Positions 7,008 through 16,479 of a DNA stretch of 64,000 bases are shown here, in pieces (within the stretch, counting starts at the first letter, position 1; each line of letters starts with the position of its first letter). The DNA is taken from NCBI RefSeq assembly GCF_001263415.1, contig NZ_LGTE01000008.1:42582-106581 (forward strand). Reading direction: 5' to 3'. This DNA is from Thermincola ferriacetica (GTDB lineage: Bacteria; Bacillota; Thermincolia; Thermincolales; Thermincolaceae). Made by a program: the position numbers and the translations under genes. Below the pieces are notes generated by a model, which searched no databases, was not told the DNA's origin, and saw only the letters and a program-made list of their open reading frames with translations.

Positions 7008-7059
7008 CATACGCCGGGACGTGCGTGGGTTGTCGGGTAACTGGCAGTCCTACCGCAAT
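7008..7059 (+). repeat. Second remnant of a group II intron 3' end
   Basis: TACGCCGGGA, GTGGGTTG, TCGGGTAACTGGCAGTCC and TACCG align with the domain V/VI end at 5695-5746, with several substitutions. It is a degraded partial copy, lying immediately to the right of repeat family 1 copy 4. Confidence 0.7.
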
Positions 7060-7075
7060 TAACTTTTTTCAATTA

Positions 7076-7540
7076 TTATTTTGAATTTTTTGTTGATATT
7101 GAAAATTTTCCATACTTGGCAATTATATATGAGCTCAACAAACCGTACACAACATAATTCAGGGTATGCATTAATGTTGTTAAGCCATCGTTTTTCATTT
7201 GCGGAGCTATTTTTAGTAAACGTACAATAAGTCCCATACCAATCAATAACATGAAACCAGCTAATGCTAATCCTTTTAGCCAGTAATAATCCTTTCCTGA
7301 CAGTTTGAGCAAATAAGCTAATAAAACACCACCGGCGGCTCCAATTACTAAATGAACTATAATACCTACTAAATAGCCATAGATAGTGTTGACTTGACTC
7401 CAACTGAGTAAGATAGCTGCAGATACTTGCAATGTTGTAATCTTTATTATACCAAGCGATTTCCATACCATTGATAATAGATGCATTACAATCGTTCCCG
7501 ATATTCCAGCTATAGTACCTATAGTCAAAGTGTCCTTCAT
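7076..7540 (-). CDS. Four-helix integral membrane protein, unknown family
   Basis: A 154-residue protein with an AAGGAGA ribosome site 7 bases before its ATG. Membrane helices are at about residues 5-25 (TIGTIAGISGTIVMHLLS), 50-80 (TIYGYLVGIIVHLVIGAAGG and on), 88-108 (GLALAGFMLLIGMGLIV) and 122-142 (LNYVVYGLLSSYIIAKYG). Glycines are frequent in the helices. It resembles hypothetical membrane proteins found in spore-forming Firmicutes, but no named family can be assigned. Its 3' end touches the intron debris at 7059, and its neighbours give no functional hint. Confidence 0.65.
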   Translation of the reverse strand: MKDTLTIGTIAGISGTIVMHLLSMVWKSLGIIKITTLQVSAAILLSWSQVNTIYGYLVGIIVHLVIGAAGGVLLAYLLKLSGKDYYWLKGLALAGFMLLIGMGLIVRLLKIAPQMKNDGLTTLMHTLNYVVYGLLSSYIIAKYGKFSISTKNSK

Positions 7541-7939
7541 AGTAATATCTCCTTCATTAAATTTATTGCTATCTAGATTTTAGTATATCCGTTGGTTCAG
7601 TTAGTTTATACTTATGCATTGTAAGGCATCGCAAAACATATTTTTTGTTAATAAAACTTTTGGCTAATCAATTTTAAACAGTTTCCGGCCAACTTCAGCT
7701 AACAACAAGCTAAACGGCTCCACTAGGCTCCGACCCAACTTGTCCCGTCCTCGGCCGTCACGGTTTTTACAGTTACCTGGCAACAATCACGCCAACGGCT
7801 GGGACTGTAGAGAGATACAAATAAAGAAAGCCGCCGTTGTCACGATTCCTGCATTGACGATGCAAAAACCGCGCCAGCCTGCGGGCGGATAAAGTTCCTT
7901 TTCAACCATGGGTCAGATGAAATACGGCTATATGTTAAT
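7541..7939. repeat. Gene-free region with two family 2 repeat copies
   Basis: Positions about 7715-7795 (CGACCCAACTTGTCCCGTCC, CGGTTTTTACAGTTACCTGG) and about 7838-7885 (CACGATTCCTGCAT...ATGCAAAAACCGCGCC) are family 2 copies. The 150 bases upstream of the membrane protein gene carry no other recognisable feature. Confidence 0.6.
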
Positions 7940-8248
7940 TTAGCTGATTCCTGTAGTACCCTTGTAACTGTGTGAGTGAGGGGTACTTCCACTAATTGAG
8001 GTTTCTCCTCCAAAATTATGATAATGACCTCCCTCGGGAAGTTCGATGGAAGTACCAGATATTCCAGAGACTATATGGGTGTGGCCATCATCATAGGTAG
8101 TAACAGTATAGTATCTGTGTGAATGAGGAACTTCACTTGGAGCTGGGTCTGTAAATCCTGAGTACCTGTGACTATGGTTTAAATTTACTGAAGTTACCCC
8201 TGCAAATTTATGTTGATGTGAAGGTCCATAATTGTTAACATTATTCAT
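7940..8248 (-). CDS. YmaF-family histidine-rich protein
   Basis: A 102-residue protein with repeated His pairs in the pattern HxHxF/Y (SHQHKFAG, NHSHRYSG, PHSHRYYT, GHTHIVSG, GHYHNFGG, PHSHSYKG), spaced about 15-20 residues apart. This is the signature of the YmaF family of Bacillus and Clostridia, whose function is unknown; the His pattern suggests metal binding. The ATG at 8246-8248 is chosen since GGAGCTGATGGG lies directly upstream; an earlier in-frame start lacks a ribosome site. It is transcribed away from the nif operon, so the nif leader lies between the two divergent units. Confidence 0.8.
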   Translation of the reverse strand: MNNVNNYGPSHQHKFAGVTSVNLNHSHRYSGFTDPAPSEVPHSHRYYTVTTYDDGHTHIVSGISGTSIELPEGGHYHNFGGETSISGSTPHSHSYKGTTGIS

Positions 8249-8490
8249 CCCATCAGCTCCTTTCGTCGTCAATCTAGTATATGTATAAAGCACTTTTATG
8301 GAGACATAATTAAAAGCATATTTTTAAAAATATTATTTTCGCCAAGTCTTTGATTTTTCTCTTCTAAAAAATGTAAAAAAGTTATTTATGATTTTTACTC
8401 TTCAAGCAATATTTCCAACTACCAATTCAACTTTTGATAAACGGATGTTATTTTTCTATTTTGCTTAAACACAGAAATTTTAAATTCCTA

Positions 8491-8519
8491 TTGACAATTT
8501 AATTCATGCCAATTATACT
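8491..8519 (+). promoter_or_regulatory. Sigma-A promoter of the nif operon
   Basis: TTGACA (8491-8496) and TATACT (8514-8519) with a 17-base spacer. No sigma-54 -24/-12 element (GG-N10-GC) with NifA sites was seen before nifH. Initiation therefore looks constitutive, with control placed in the leader RNA. Confidence 0.75.
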
Positions 8520-8538
8520 ATCACTATAAACCATAACC

Positions 8539-8597
8539 GATACACAGTTGTATCAACTGAGCAATGATGCTTTCCGAGGCCGGAAAGCATTTTTTGT
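8539..8597 (+). promoter_or_regulatory. ANTAR antiterminator site 1 and terminator in nif leader
   Basis: Hairpin P1: GATAC-ACAGTT-GTATC (8539-8554), hexaloop with A1 and G4. Hairpin P2: AGC-AATGAT-GCT (8560-8571), A1 and G4. P2 overlaps the left arm of the terminator ATGCTTTCC / GGAAAGCAT (8567-8590) followed by TTTTTT, so P2 and the terminator exclude each other. Confidence 0.8.
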
Positions 8598-8684
8598 TTA
8601 TTTAAAACGAAATGAATTAGTTTTATGTTATGATAAAATTAAATAAAGGATACTTCATGATTTCTGCAAAACACTGTTGTTAGA

Positions 8685-8756
8685 GTACTTAGATGTACAT
8701 GGGCAGAGGGGCCTTTTGGCATAATTTCCGGTTTGGAAGCCAAAGGGCCTTTTTGT
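8685..8756 (+). promoter_or_regulatory. ANTAR antiterminator site 2 and terminator in nif leader
   Basis: P1: GTAC-TTAGAT-GTAC (8685-8698), G4 kept, position 1 is T. P2: GGC-AGAGGG-GCC (8702-8713), A1 and G4. Terminator: GGGCCTTTTGGC...GCCAAAGGGCC (8709-8749), then TTTTT. Confidence 0.7.
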
Positions 8757-8778
8757 TTAATTCTACGGCGATTGTTCA

Positions 8779-8821
8779 GGCGAAGGCGCCAGGGTTAACT
8801 CACTTACCCCGGCGCCTTTTT
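8779..8821 (+). promoter_or_regulatory. ANTAR-like P2 hairpin 3 and terminator in nif leader
   Basis: GGC-GAAGGC-GCC (8779-8790) has a hexaloop with G4 and overlaps the left arm of the terminator GGCGCCAGGGT / ACCCCGGCGCC (8785-8816) followed by TTTTT. A clear first hairpin was not found here. The nifH coding sequence starts 112 bases later. Confidence 0.6.
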
Positions 8822-8875
8822 GTATACATCTGTGGATCTTCCCAAGGGAGGTGAACAGCTAAAAATAATAGGTAG

Positions 8876-9751
<876 letters not shown>

Positions 9752-9785
9752 CCGGAAGAAAAACAGAAAGCGAGGATTGAGGCCT

Positions 9786-10112
9786 ATGTTAATGATTAAA
9801 GCTGTTGTGAGACCTGAAAAAACCAACCGGATTCTGGCAGAACTCAACGATGCTGGTTTTCCGGCCGTAACCAAGATTGACGTGGTTGGTCGTGGTAAGC
9901 AAAAAGGCGTTATTGTGGGAGATGTTGTTTACGATGAAATTCCCAAGGAACTGCTGATGATCGTGGTTCGGGACGAAGACAAGGATGATGTGGTCAGCAT
10001 TATTATGAGACACGCCAAGACGGGCGAACAGGGCCATTACGGCGACGGTAAAATCTTTATTCTTCCTGTGGAAGAGGTATATACCATCAGCAGCGGCAAG
10101 AAAGAGCTATAG
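9786..10112 (+). CDS. nifI1: PII-like nitrogenase regulator NifI1
   Basis: 108 residues of the PII (GlnB) fold: MIKAVVRPEKTNRILAELND opens the first strand-helix unit, and KTGEQGHYGDGKIFILPVEE is the B-loop/last-strand signature. In methanogens and clostridia NifI1 pairs with NifI2 to bind the NifDK protein and switch nitrogenase off when 2-oxoglutarate is low. The T-loop differs from GlnK and lacks the YRGTEY tyrosine. The ATG at 9786 is preferred over an in-frame TTG nine bases upstream because GCGAGGA stands at the right distance. It sits 34 bases after nifH and 13 before nifI2, the diagnostic nifH-I1-I2-D order. Confidence 0.95.
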   Translation: MLMIKAVVRPEKTNRILAELNDAGFPAVTKIDVVGRGKQKGVIVGDVVYDEIPKELLMIVVRDEDKDDVVSIIMRHAKTGEQGHYGDGKIFILPVEEVYTISSGKKEL

Positions 10113-10125
10113 GAGGTGGCCGGCC

Positions 10126-10500
10126 ATGAAAGAAATTATTGCCATTATCCGTATGAATAAGGTCGGTCAAACCAGAAGCGCCCTTGCTGAAGCCGGGTTT
10201 TGCCGGATGACTGCCACCAAGGTTATGGGCCGGGGCAAGATGCTTAAGGACTTGGCCTTGCTTGACAAGGCCACAGACGAGAACCGGGAAATCATTCTGC
10301 AAAGCATGTTGAAGGGCGGACGGTTAATTCCCAAGCGGCTGCTGAGCATAATTGTAAAGGATGAAGATGTACAGAAGGTTGTCGATACCATCATAGCCGT
10401 AAACAAGGAAGGTCACGTCGGTGACGGTAAAATCTTTGTCCTCCCGGTCACGGATGTAATCAGGGTCCGCACCGGGGAAACCGGCGAAGAAGCAATCTAA
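10126..10500 (+). CDS. nifI2: PII-like nitrogenase regulator NifI2
   Basis: 124 residues, PII fold with the extended T-loop typical of NifI2 (KVMGRGKMLKDLALLDKATD and ENREIILQ, about residues 32-68) and the C-terminal GHVGDGKIFVLPVTDVIRVR. NifI2 forms the mixed complex with NifI1 that inhibits dinitrogenase post-translationally; ADP and 2-oxoglutarate binding tune the interaction. It is preceded by GGAGGTGG and lies between nifI1 and nifD in one transcript. Together with the ANTAR leader this implies two layers of control, transcript elongation and enzyme activity. Confidence 0.95.
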   Translation: MKEIIAIIRMNKVGQTRSALAEAGFCRMTATKVMGRGKMLKDLALLDKATDENREIILQSMLKGGRLIPKRLLSIIVKDEDVQKVVDTIIAVNKEGHVGDGKIFVLPVTDVIRVRTGETGEEAI

Positions 10501-10521
10501 AAGAAAAAGGGGGTTGTAACC

Positions 10522-12123
10522 ATGTCTGTTACAGAAAAGGATTTAGAAAGAATACTTGAGGCTTATCCTGCCAAAGTAAAAAGAAACCGCAAAAAGCACA
10601 TCCTGATTAAAGATTCCAGCCAGGAACCCCAGGAAATCGAAGCCAATACCCGGACTATTCCCGGCATTATCACCAACCGGGGCTGTGCTTATGCCGGCTG
10701 CAAGGGCGTGGTGCTGGGTCCGCTCAAGGATATAGTACATATTACCCATGGGCCTGTGGGATGCGGCTACTATTCCTGGCTAACCCGGAGAAATAAAGCC
10801 AAGACGCCCCCGGACGGCAAGAATTACCTTGCTTACTGTGTTACTACTGATATGCAGGAAAAAGACATCGTATTTGGCGGCGAGAAAAAACTGGCCCAGG
10901 TCATTGACGAAGTGGTGGAAATCTTTAAACCCAATGCCATTACTATATCTGCTACTTGCCCTGTTGGTCTTATAGGAGACGATATTCAGGCAGTGGCCAA
11001 AGCAGCCCAGGAAAAGCACGGCATTCCCGTTATGGGTTTTAACTGCGAGGGTTACCGGGGCGTCAGCCAGTCGGCCGGCCACCATATTGCCAACAACGGT
11101 TTGCTGGAGTGGGTAGTTGGCAAGGGAGAGATGACGGCAGCGCCGGCCAAATATTCCATTAATATTTTGGGCGAGTACAATATCGGCGGCGACAGTTGGG
11201 AAATCCACCGTATTCTGGAAGAGATAGGTTACCATGTTATCGCCGTAGCCAGCGGTGACGGCTCTTACGAAGACCTGAAAAATGCTCATGTGGCTGACCT
11301 TAACCTGGTTCAGTGCCACCGGTCCATTAACTACATCGCGGAGATGCTGGAAATTAAATACGGTACACCGTGGTTAAAGGTGAACTTCATAGGCGTTGAG
11401 GCTACTTGCCAGTCCCTGCGCGATATGGCCCAGTACTTTGGTGACGAAGAGCTAATTAAAAAGACGGAAGAGGTTATTGCCAAGGAGTTGGCCAGGATCG
11501 AACCAATCCTGGAGCAGTACAGGAAAATATGTAAGGGTAAAACTGCCTTTTGTTTCGTCGGCGGTTCCAGGGGACACCACTACCAGAAGCTGTTTGAGGA
11601 CTTGGGCATAGAAACCGTACTGGCAGGTTACGAATTTGCCCACCGGGACGATTACGAGGGTCGGCAGGTTATACCGCATATCAAGGTTGATGCTGACAGC
11701 AAGAACATTCCCGAATTGCATGTGGAACCGGATCCCAAGTTTTTTAAACTGAGAATTTCGCCTGAAAAAGCGGAAGAATTGAAGAAAAAAATCCCACTGA
11801 GCTATTATGCCGGCATGAACGTGGATATGAAGGACGGACATGTAATTATTGACGACATGAACCACTTTGAAACCGAGGAGTTTATCAGGATTCTCAAGCC
11901 CGATATTTTTGCGTCGGGGATTAAAGATAAATACATTCCGCATAAAATGGGCATTCCTTCCAAGCAGCTCCACAACTATGATTACAGCGGACCTTACGCC
12001 GGCTTTAACGGCGCTGTTAAATTTGCCCAGGATGTAACAGCTATGTTTACTAATCCGGCCTGGAACTTCATAGCTCCTCCCTGGAAAGGCAAACCGTTAC
12101 TGGAGGGGCAATTGCAAAAATAA
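10522..12123 (+). CDS. nifD: Nitrogenase molybdenum-iron protein alpha chain
   Basis: 533 residues. P-cluster ligands: Cys55 (NRGCAYAG), Cys81 (GPVGCGYY) and Cys146 (SATCPVGL). Cofactor ligands: Cys265 (LVQCHRS) and His484 (HNYDYSGPYAG). The protein has the roughly 50-residue insertion of clostridial NifD (around residues 375-425, HIKVDADSKNIPEL... to MKDGHVIIDD), which is absent from proteobacterial NifD. An extra Cys60 stands five residues after the first ligand (GCAYAGCKG), where other families have Ser. The mixed nifDK tetramer reduces N2 at the iron-molybdenum cofactor. A GGGGG-type ribosome site lies before the ATG. Confidence 0.98.
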   Translation: MSVTEKDLERILEAYPAKVKRNRKKHILIKDSSQEPQEIEANTRTIPGIITNRGCAYAGCKGVVLGPLKDIVHITHGPVGCGYYSWLTRRNKAKTPPDGKNYLAYCVTTDMQEKDIVFGGEKKLAQVIDEVVEIFKPNAITISATCPVGLIGDDIQAVAKAAQEKHGIPVMGFNCEGYRGVSQSAGHHIANNGLLEWVVGKGEMTAAPAKYSINILGEYNIGGDSWEIHRILEEIGYHVIAVASGDGSYEDLKNAHVADLNLVQCHRSINYIAEMLEIKYGTPWLKVNFIGVEATCQSLRDMAQYFGDEELIKKTEEVIAKELARIEPILEQYRKICKGKTAFCFVGGSRGHHYQKLFEDLGIETVLAGYEFAHRDDYEGRQVIPHIKVDADSKNIPELHVEPDPKFFKLRISPEKAEELKKKIPLSYYAGMNVDMKDGHVIIDDMNHFETEEFIRILKPDIFASGIKDKYIPHKMGIPSKQLHNYDYSGPYAGFNGAVKFAQDVTAMFTNPAWNFIAPPWKGKPLLEGQLQK

Positions 12124-12157
12124 TAGCGCAGTTAGTGGAACGACCGCCGGCGCAGGG

Positions 12158-12190
12158 CATAGCCTACTGGCTGCCGGCAGTCGGCCTATG
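12158..12190 (+). other. Hairpin between nifD and nifK
   Basis: CATAGCC and GGCCTATG flank a loop containing GGCTGCCGGCAG, forming a GC-rich hairpin in the 87-base nifD-nifK gap. It has no T-tract. A role in RNA processing or stability is possible but not shown. Confidence 0.35.
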
Positions 12191-12210
12191 ACGGAAAGGA
12201 GGAAAATAAA

Positions 12211-13578
12211 ATGCTAGACTTTACACCTAAAGAAATTAAAGAACGCGCTTCGGGTGGTTTAATCAATCCAGCCAAGACATGCCAGCCGATTGGGGCCATG
12301 TATGCCGCTCTTGGCATACACAGGTGCCTTCCCCACAGCCATGGCTCTCAGGGATGCTGTGCCTACCACCGGTCTCATCTGACCAGGCATTTTCGTGATC
12401 CCATACTGGCGTCAACCAGTTCCTTTACCGAAGGGGCTTCCGTTTTCGGAGGCGGCGCCAATCTAAAAACTGCTATCAAAAACGTATTTGCCATCTATAA
12501 CCCGGATGTCATGGCCATTCACACTACCTGTCTCACCGAGACCATCGGTGATGATATCCCGGCGTTCCTGAACCAGGCTGAAATACCGGAAGGCAAAATT
12601 GTGATCCACGCCAACACCCCGAGTTACGTTGGGTCCCATATCACCGGTTTCTCCAACATGACTAGGGGAATGGTTAATTACTTGTCTGAGGCCACCACCG
12701 AGACCAAAAAGGAACAGGTCAATATCATTCCCGGTTTTGTGAACCCGGGTGATATGCGGGAGATTAAAAGGCTGGTCAAAGCCATGGGGATTAACTTTAT
12801 CATGTTCCCCGACACTTCCGGTGTCGTAGACTCCCCAATGACCGGCAAGTTTGAAATGTTCCCCAAAGGCGGTACTACCGTTGAAGAACTGAAAGATACC
12901 GGTAATTCTAAGTTGACTATTGCCCTGGGTTCATTTGCATCTACCGATGCCGCCATTGCATTGGAGCGCAAGTGCAAAGTACCCGCAAAGACCCTGAAGA
13001 CGCCCATTGGAGTAAAAGCAACAGATGAGTTCCTTATGACCCTCAGGAATACTTTTGTTACCGAAATACCTTATGAACTGGAAGAAGAAAGGGGCCAATT
13101 GGTGGATATTATGGTAGACACGCACCATCAATTTCATGGTAAAAAAGTGGCTATCTTTGGCGATCCGGATATCGTTATCGGCTTGACCGAGTTAGTACTG
13201 GGTCTGGGCATGGTACCGGTGCATGTACTGACCGGTACTCCGGGCAGTTCCTTCGAGAAGGAAGTCAGGGCCATGCTGCTGGAGTCCGGTTTAAAGGGCA
13301 ATGTAAAGGCTGCCGGCGACCTCTTCGAATTCCACCAGTGGATCAAGAATGAACCGGTGGACCTGATCATCGGCAACACTTACGGCAAGTATATCGCCCG
13401 GGCTGAAGACATACCGCTGGTACGGGTAGGCTTCCCGATTCTCGATAGGAGCGTACACTCTTATATGCCCATTGTAGGTTACAAAGGGGCCATGCGGCTG
13501 GTTGAAATGATCAGCAACGCCCTCCTTGACAGGCAGGACAGGGATGCCGCTGATGAAGACTTTGAGTTGGTCATGTAA
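12211..13578 (+). CDS. nifK: Nitrogenase molybdenum-iron protein beta chain
   Basis: 455 residues, the short clostridial form lacking the N-terminal extension of proteobacterial NifK. P-cluster ligands: Cys24 (AKTCQPIG), Cys49 (SQGCCAY) and Cys107 (HTTCLTETIGDD). The C-terminal part carries the conserved FGDPDIVIGLTEL and GNTYGKYIA segments. The protein forms the alpha2-beta2 dinitrogenase with NifD; the P-cluster at the interface relays electrons from NifH to the cofactor. The ATG follows AAAGGAGGA by 8 bases. nifE begins 17 bases after the stop. Confidence 0.98.
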   Translation: MLDFTPKEIKERASGGLINPAKTCQPIGAMYAALGIHRCLPHSHGSQGCCAYHRSHLTRHFRDPILASTSSFTEGASVFGGGANLKTAIKNVFAIYNPDVMAIHTTCLTETIGDDIPAFLNQAEIPEGKIVIHANTPSYVGSHITGFSNMTRGMVNYLSEATTETKKEQVNIIPGFVNPGDMREIKRLVKAMGINFIMFPDTSGVVDSPMTGKFEMFPKGGTTVEELKDTGNSKLTIALGSFASTDAAIALERKCKVPAKTLKTPIGVKATDEFLMTLRNTFVTEIPYELEEERGQLVDIMVDTHHQFHGKKVAIFGDPDIVIGLTELVLGLGMVPVHVLTGTPGSSFEKEVRAMLLESGLKGNVKAAGDLFEFHQWIKNEPVDLIIGNTYGKYIARAEDIPLVRVGFPILDRSVHSYMPIVGYKGAMRLVEMISNALLDRQDRDAADEDFELVM

Positions 13579-13595
13579 CGGAAGGACGTGGTCAT

Positions 13596-14933
13596 ATGGA
13601 CACCGGCCTGGCCATCAGAGAACGTCTTGACTCTATTGCTGTCAAGGGTAAACAGAAAAAGCAGATTAAGTGTGATACGGACAGCATTGCGGGGTGTGTC
13701 AGCCAGCGGGCATGTGTCTACTGCGGGGCCAGGGTAGTTTTGAACCCTGTCACTGATGCAATCCACCTTGTTCACGGACCCATTGGCTGTGCCAGCTATA
13801 CCTGGGATATCAGGGGGAGCCTTAGCAGCGGTTCCGAACTTTACCGGAACAGTTTCTCCACTGACCTGCAGGAAGAAGATGTAATTTTTGGCGGTGAAAA
13901 GAAACTGGCCCGGGCCATTGATGATTTGGTAGGTAAATATAAGCCCAGGCTGGTTTTTGTCTATGCTACCTGCATCGTGGGGGTAATAGGTGACGACCTG
14001 GAAGCCGTTTGCAAGGCGGCTGCGCAGAAACACAACATCGAAGTAATCCCGGTTGAGTCAAGTGGGTTTATCGGAAATAAAGCGGCCGGATACAGGGCAG
14101 CCTGTGATGCCCTGTTCCGCCTGATTAATTCTGGTGAAACGGAGAAGAAAAAGAACGACCCCAAAATTAACTATTTGGGTGATTTTAACCTGGCTGCCGA
14201 GGCATGGATAATTAAAAATTATCTGTATGAAATGGGTATAGAGGTCAATGTAACCTTTACCGGCGACTCAGATTACATGGCGCTGAAAAAAGCCCCGGAA
14301 GCTTCTTTAAATATCGTCCAGTGTGCCGGTTCCATGCATTACCTGGCTAGAAAAATGAAAGACCGCTTTGGCATTCCCTTTATGAACGTATCTTTTCTGG
14401 GCATCGAGGATACCTCCGATTCCCTGCGCAAAATTGCCGCATTTTTTAACAATGATGAAATTACCCGGCGTGCGGAAGCCTTAATTGATAAAGAAATTCG
14501 GCGAATAGAGCCTCTTATAAGGGGTTACCGGAAGAAACTGCAGGGTAAAAAAGCCGCAGTATATGTGGGAGGTGGGTTTAAGGCAATTTCCTTAATTAAG
14601 CAGTTTAAAGAATTGGGCATAGATGTTGTTATGGTTGGTACCCAGACAGGAAGGCGGGAAGAGTATGAGGTGATCCATGACCTGGTTAATGAAGGGACAG
14701 TAGTACTGGACGATGCCAACCCTTCAGAATTGGAACGCTTTATGCTGGAAAAGGGCGCCCACCTGCTGGTGGGAGGCGTGAAGGAGCGGCCCCTGGCCTA
14801 TAAACTGGGCTTAGCCTTTATAGACCACAACCATGACCGGAAGCATCCCCTGAGCGGTTTTGTGGGAGCTGTAAATTTCGCGGAAGAGGTCTACTCTACA
14901 GTTTGCTCCCCCGTCTGGAGATTCATTGGATAA
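13596..14933 (+). CDS. nifE: Nitrogenase cofactor scaffold protein NifE
   Basis: 445 residues, a NifD homologue. Three P-cluster-type Cys are kept (SQRACVYCGARVVLNP, GPIGCASYTW, YATCIVGVIGDD), and a Cys corresponds to the cofactor ligand (NIVQCAGSMHYLA). NifE pairs with NifN to receive the iron-sulfur core from NifB and add molybdenum and homocitrate before transfer to NifDK. The His cofactor ligand region of NifD is replaced (LAFIDHNHDRKHPLSG), as usual for NifE. The ATG follows GGAAGGACG. Fourth structural partner in the operon, 17 bases after nifK. Confidence 0.95.
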   Translation: MDTGLAIRERLDSIAVKGKQKKQIKCDTDSIAGCVSQRACVYCGARVVLNPVTDAIHLVHGPIGCASYTWDIRGSLSSGSELYRNSFSTDLQEEDVIFGGEKKLARAIDDLVGKYKPRLVFVYATCIVGVIGDDLEAVCKAAAQKHNIEVIPVESSGFIGNKAAGYRAACDALFRLINSGETEKKKNDPKINYLGDFNLAAEAWIIKNYLYEMGIEVNVTFTGDSDYMALKKAPEASLNIVQCAGSMHYLARKMKDRFGIPFMNVSFLGIEDTSDSLRKIAAFFNNDEITRRAEALIDKEIRRIEPLIRGYRKKLQGKKAAVYVGGGFKAISLIKQFKELGIDVVMVGTQTGRREEYEVIHDLVNEGTVVLDDANPSELERFMLEKGAHLLVGGVKERPLAYKLGLAFIDHNHDRKHPLSGFVGAVNFAEEVYSTVCSPVWRFIG

Positions 14934-15024
14934 AACTCTCCAGGCCTCCCGGCGGCAATAATTCTCAGACATTTGATTTCAGGGATTGGCCTTTTTAAAG
15001 GTTGCCCAAAAAGGAGGAAAGCTT

Positions 15025-16416
15025 ATGAAGAAGGAGACCCCAAATTTTCGTAATGTTACCGAAAACCCATGTCATATGTGTATGCCTATGGGCGGGATCA
15101 TTCCCTTTAAAGGAATAGAGCAGTCAATGGTCATCCTCCATGGTTCCCAGGGTTGCGCCACCTATATGAGGAGGCATATTGCCGAACACTTTAACGAACC
15201 CATTGACGTAGGGTCTTCTTCACTTAATGAAAAGGGAACCGTTTACGGGGGAGAACAGAACCTGAAAACAGGCCTCGATAATATAATGAAGGTTTATCGG
15301 CCCAAACTGGTCGGAGTTTTGACTACCTGCCTGGCGGAGACAATCGGTGAAGATATAGAAAGAATTACTTCGGATTACTTGCGTGACAGGGGCTTAGAGG
15401 GTTTCCCTGTTGTTACCGTACCTACTCCCGGTTACGGGGACAGCCATTTTGAAGGTTACTGGTTTACTCTGACAAGAATCGTTACCAAACTTACTCAAAG
15501 GGCGAAGAGACATTCCCGGGTTAACGTAATTGTGCCTAATATAAGCCCCGCCGATATACGGGAAATCAAGAGACTGCTGGAGTTAATGGGCGTGGAATAT
15601 ATTTTGTTCCCTGATTTTTCAGAAACCCTCGACCGACCCTTTGAAAAGCCGTACCAAAAGATTCCCGCAGGAGGTACCAGGACGGCAGACATCAAGGTAA
15701 TGGCAGGCTCCGCAGCTACCATACAGTTTGGGATGACGGTAGAAGACAGTATGTCTCCCGGTAGGTTTTTACAAACCGAGTATGATGTGCCCTTATATAA
15801 TCTGCCCATACCGATGGGTGTTGAAAATACGGACTTATTTTTTGCGTGTCTTAAGGAAATTACGGGGAAAGAAATGCCCGCAAGCCTGCGGTTGGAACGG
15901 GGCAGGCTTTTAGATGCCATGGTCGATTCGCATAAATATAATTTCCATGGCCGAAGCGTAATTTTTGGGGAACCGGAACTTGTTTTCGCTGTTACAAAAA
16001 CCTGCAGTGAAAACGGGATTTTCCCGGTAGTGGTGGCCACAGGCAGCAGGAATTCCAAACTGCCCAGGTTACTTAAGGGCTTTTTGCACGAGTTAGAGAT
16101 TGAAACCAGGATCCTTACCTCTTCTGATTTTACGCAAATCCGCAAAAACAGCCGTGAAATGGGCGCCAATATTGCCATTGGCTCTTCAGAGGGCCGGTAC
16201 CTTACAGAAAAAGAAGGTATTCCCCTGGTCCGGCTGGGCTTTCCCATCCATGACCGGGTTGGGGGGCAGCGGCTGTTGTCAGTAGGGTATACGGGGACCA
16301 CCATGTTTCTGGATCGTATAACTAATACATTATTAGAAAATAAGCTTACTAACTATAGGAGTTCGATGTACCAAAAGTACTACAAAAATTATCATGCCGC
16401 TGTACCGACGCATTAA
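15025..16416 (+). CDS. nifN: Nitrogenase cofactor scaffold protein NifN
   Basis: 463 residues, a NifK homologue with two of the P-cluster-type Cys retained (NPCHMCMPMG and GSQGCATYMRR) plus LTTCLAETIGEDI. It forms the NifEN scaffold. In some clostridia nifN is fused to nifB; here they are separate, 63 bases apart. The ATG at 15025 follows AAAGGAGG at the best spacing; an upstream in-frame start at 14986 would add 13 residues without a ribosome site. Codon use and context match the rest of the operon. Confidence 0.94.
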   Translation: MKKETPNFRNVTENPCHMCMPMGGIIPFKGIEQSMVILHGSQGCATYMRRHIAEHFNEPIDVGSSSLNEKGTVYGGEQNLKTGLDNIMKVYRPKLVGVLTTCLAETIGEDIERITSDYLRDRGLEGFPVVTVPTPGYGDSHFEGYWFTLTRIVTKLTQRAKRHSRVNVIVPNISPADIREIKRLLELMGVEYILFPDFSETLDRPFEKPYQKIPAGGTRTADIKVMAGSAATIQFGMTVEDSMSPGRFLQTEYDVPLYNLPIPMGVENTDLFFACLKEITGKEMPASLRLERGRLLDAMVDSHKYNFHGRSVIFGEPELVFAVTKTCSENGIFPVVVATGSRNSKLPRLLKGFLHELEIETRILTSSDFTQIRKNSREMGANIAIGSSEGRYLTEKEGIPLVRLGFPIHDRVGGQRLLSVGYTGTTMFLDRITNTLLENKLTNYRSSMYQKYYKNYHAAVPTH

Positions 16417-16479
16417 AGCATTAATAACTACTGGCCACTGACCACTGGTTGCTGGCAACTATTGTAGGAGGTGAAGGCG

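Noticed and set aside
15495..16304. 269-codon minus-strand frame inside nifN
   Set aside because: Antisense shadow of a clear nifN gene; Ser/Pro-rich with no motif.
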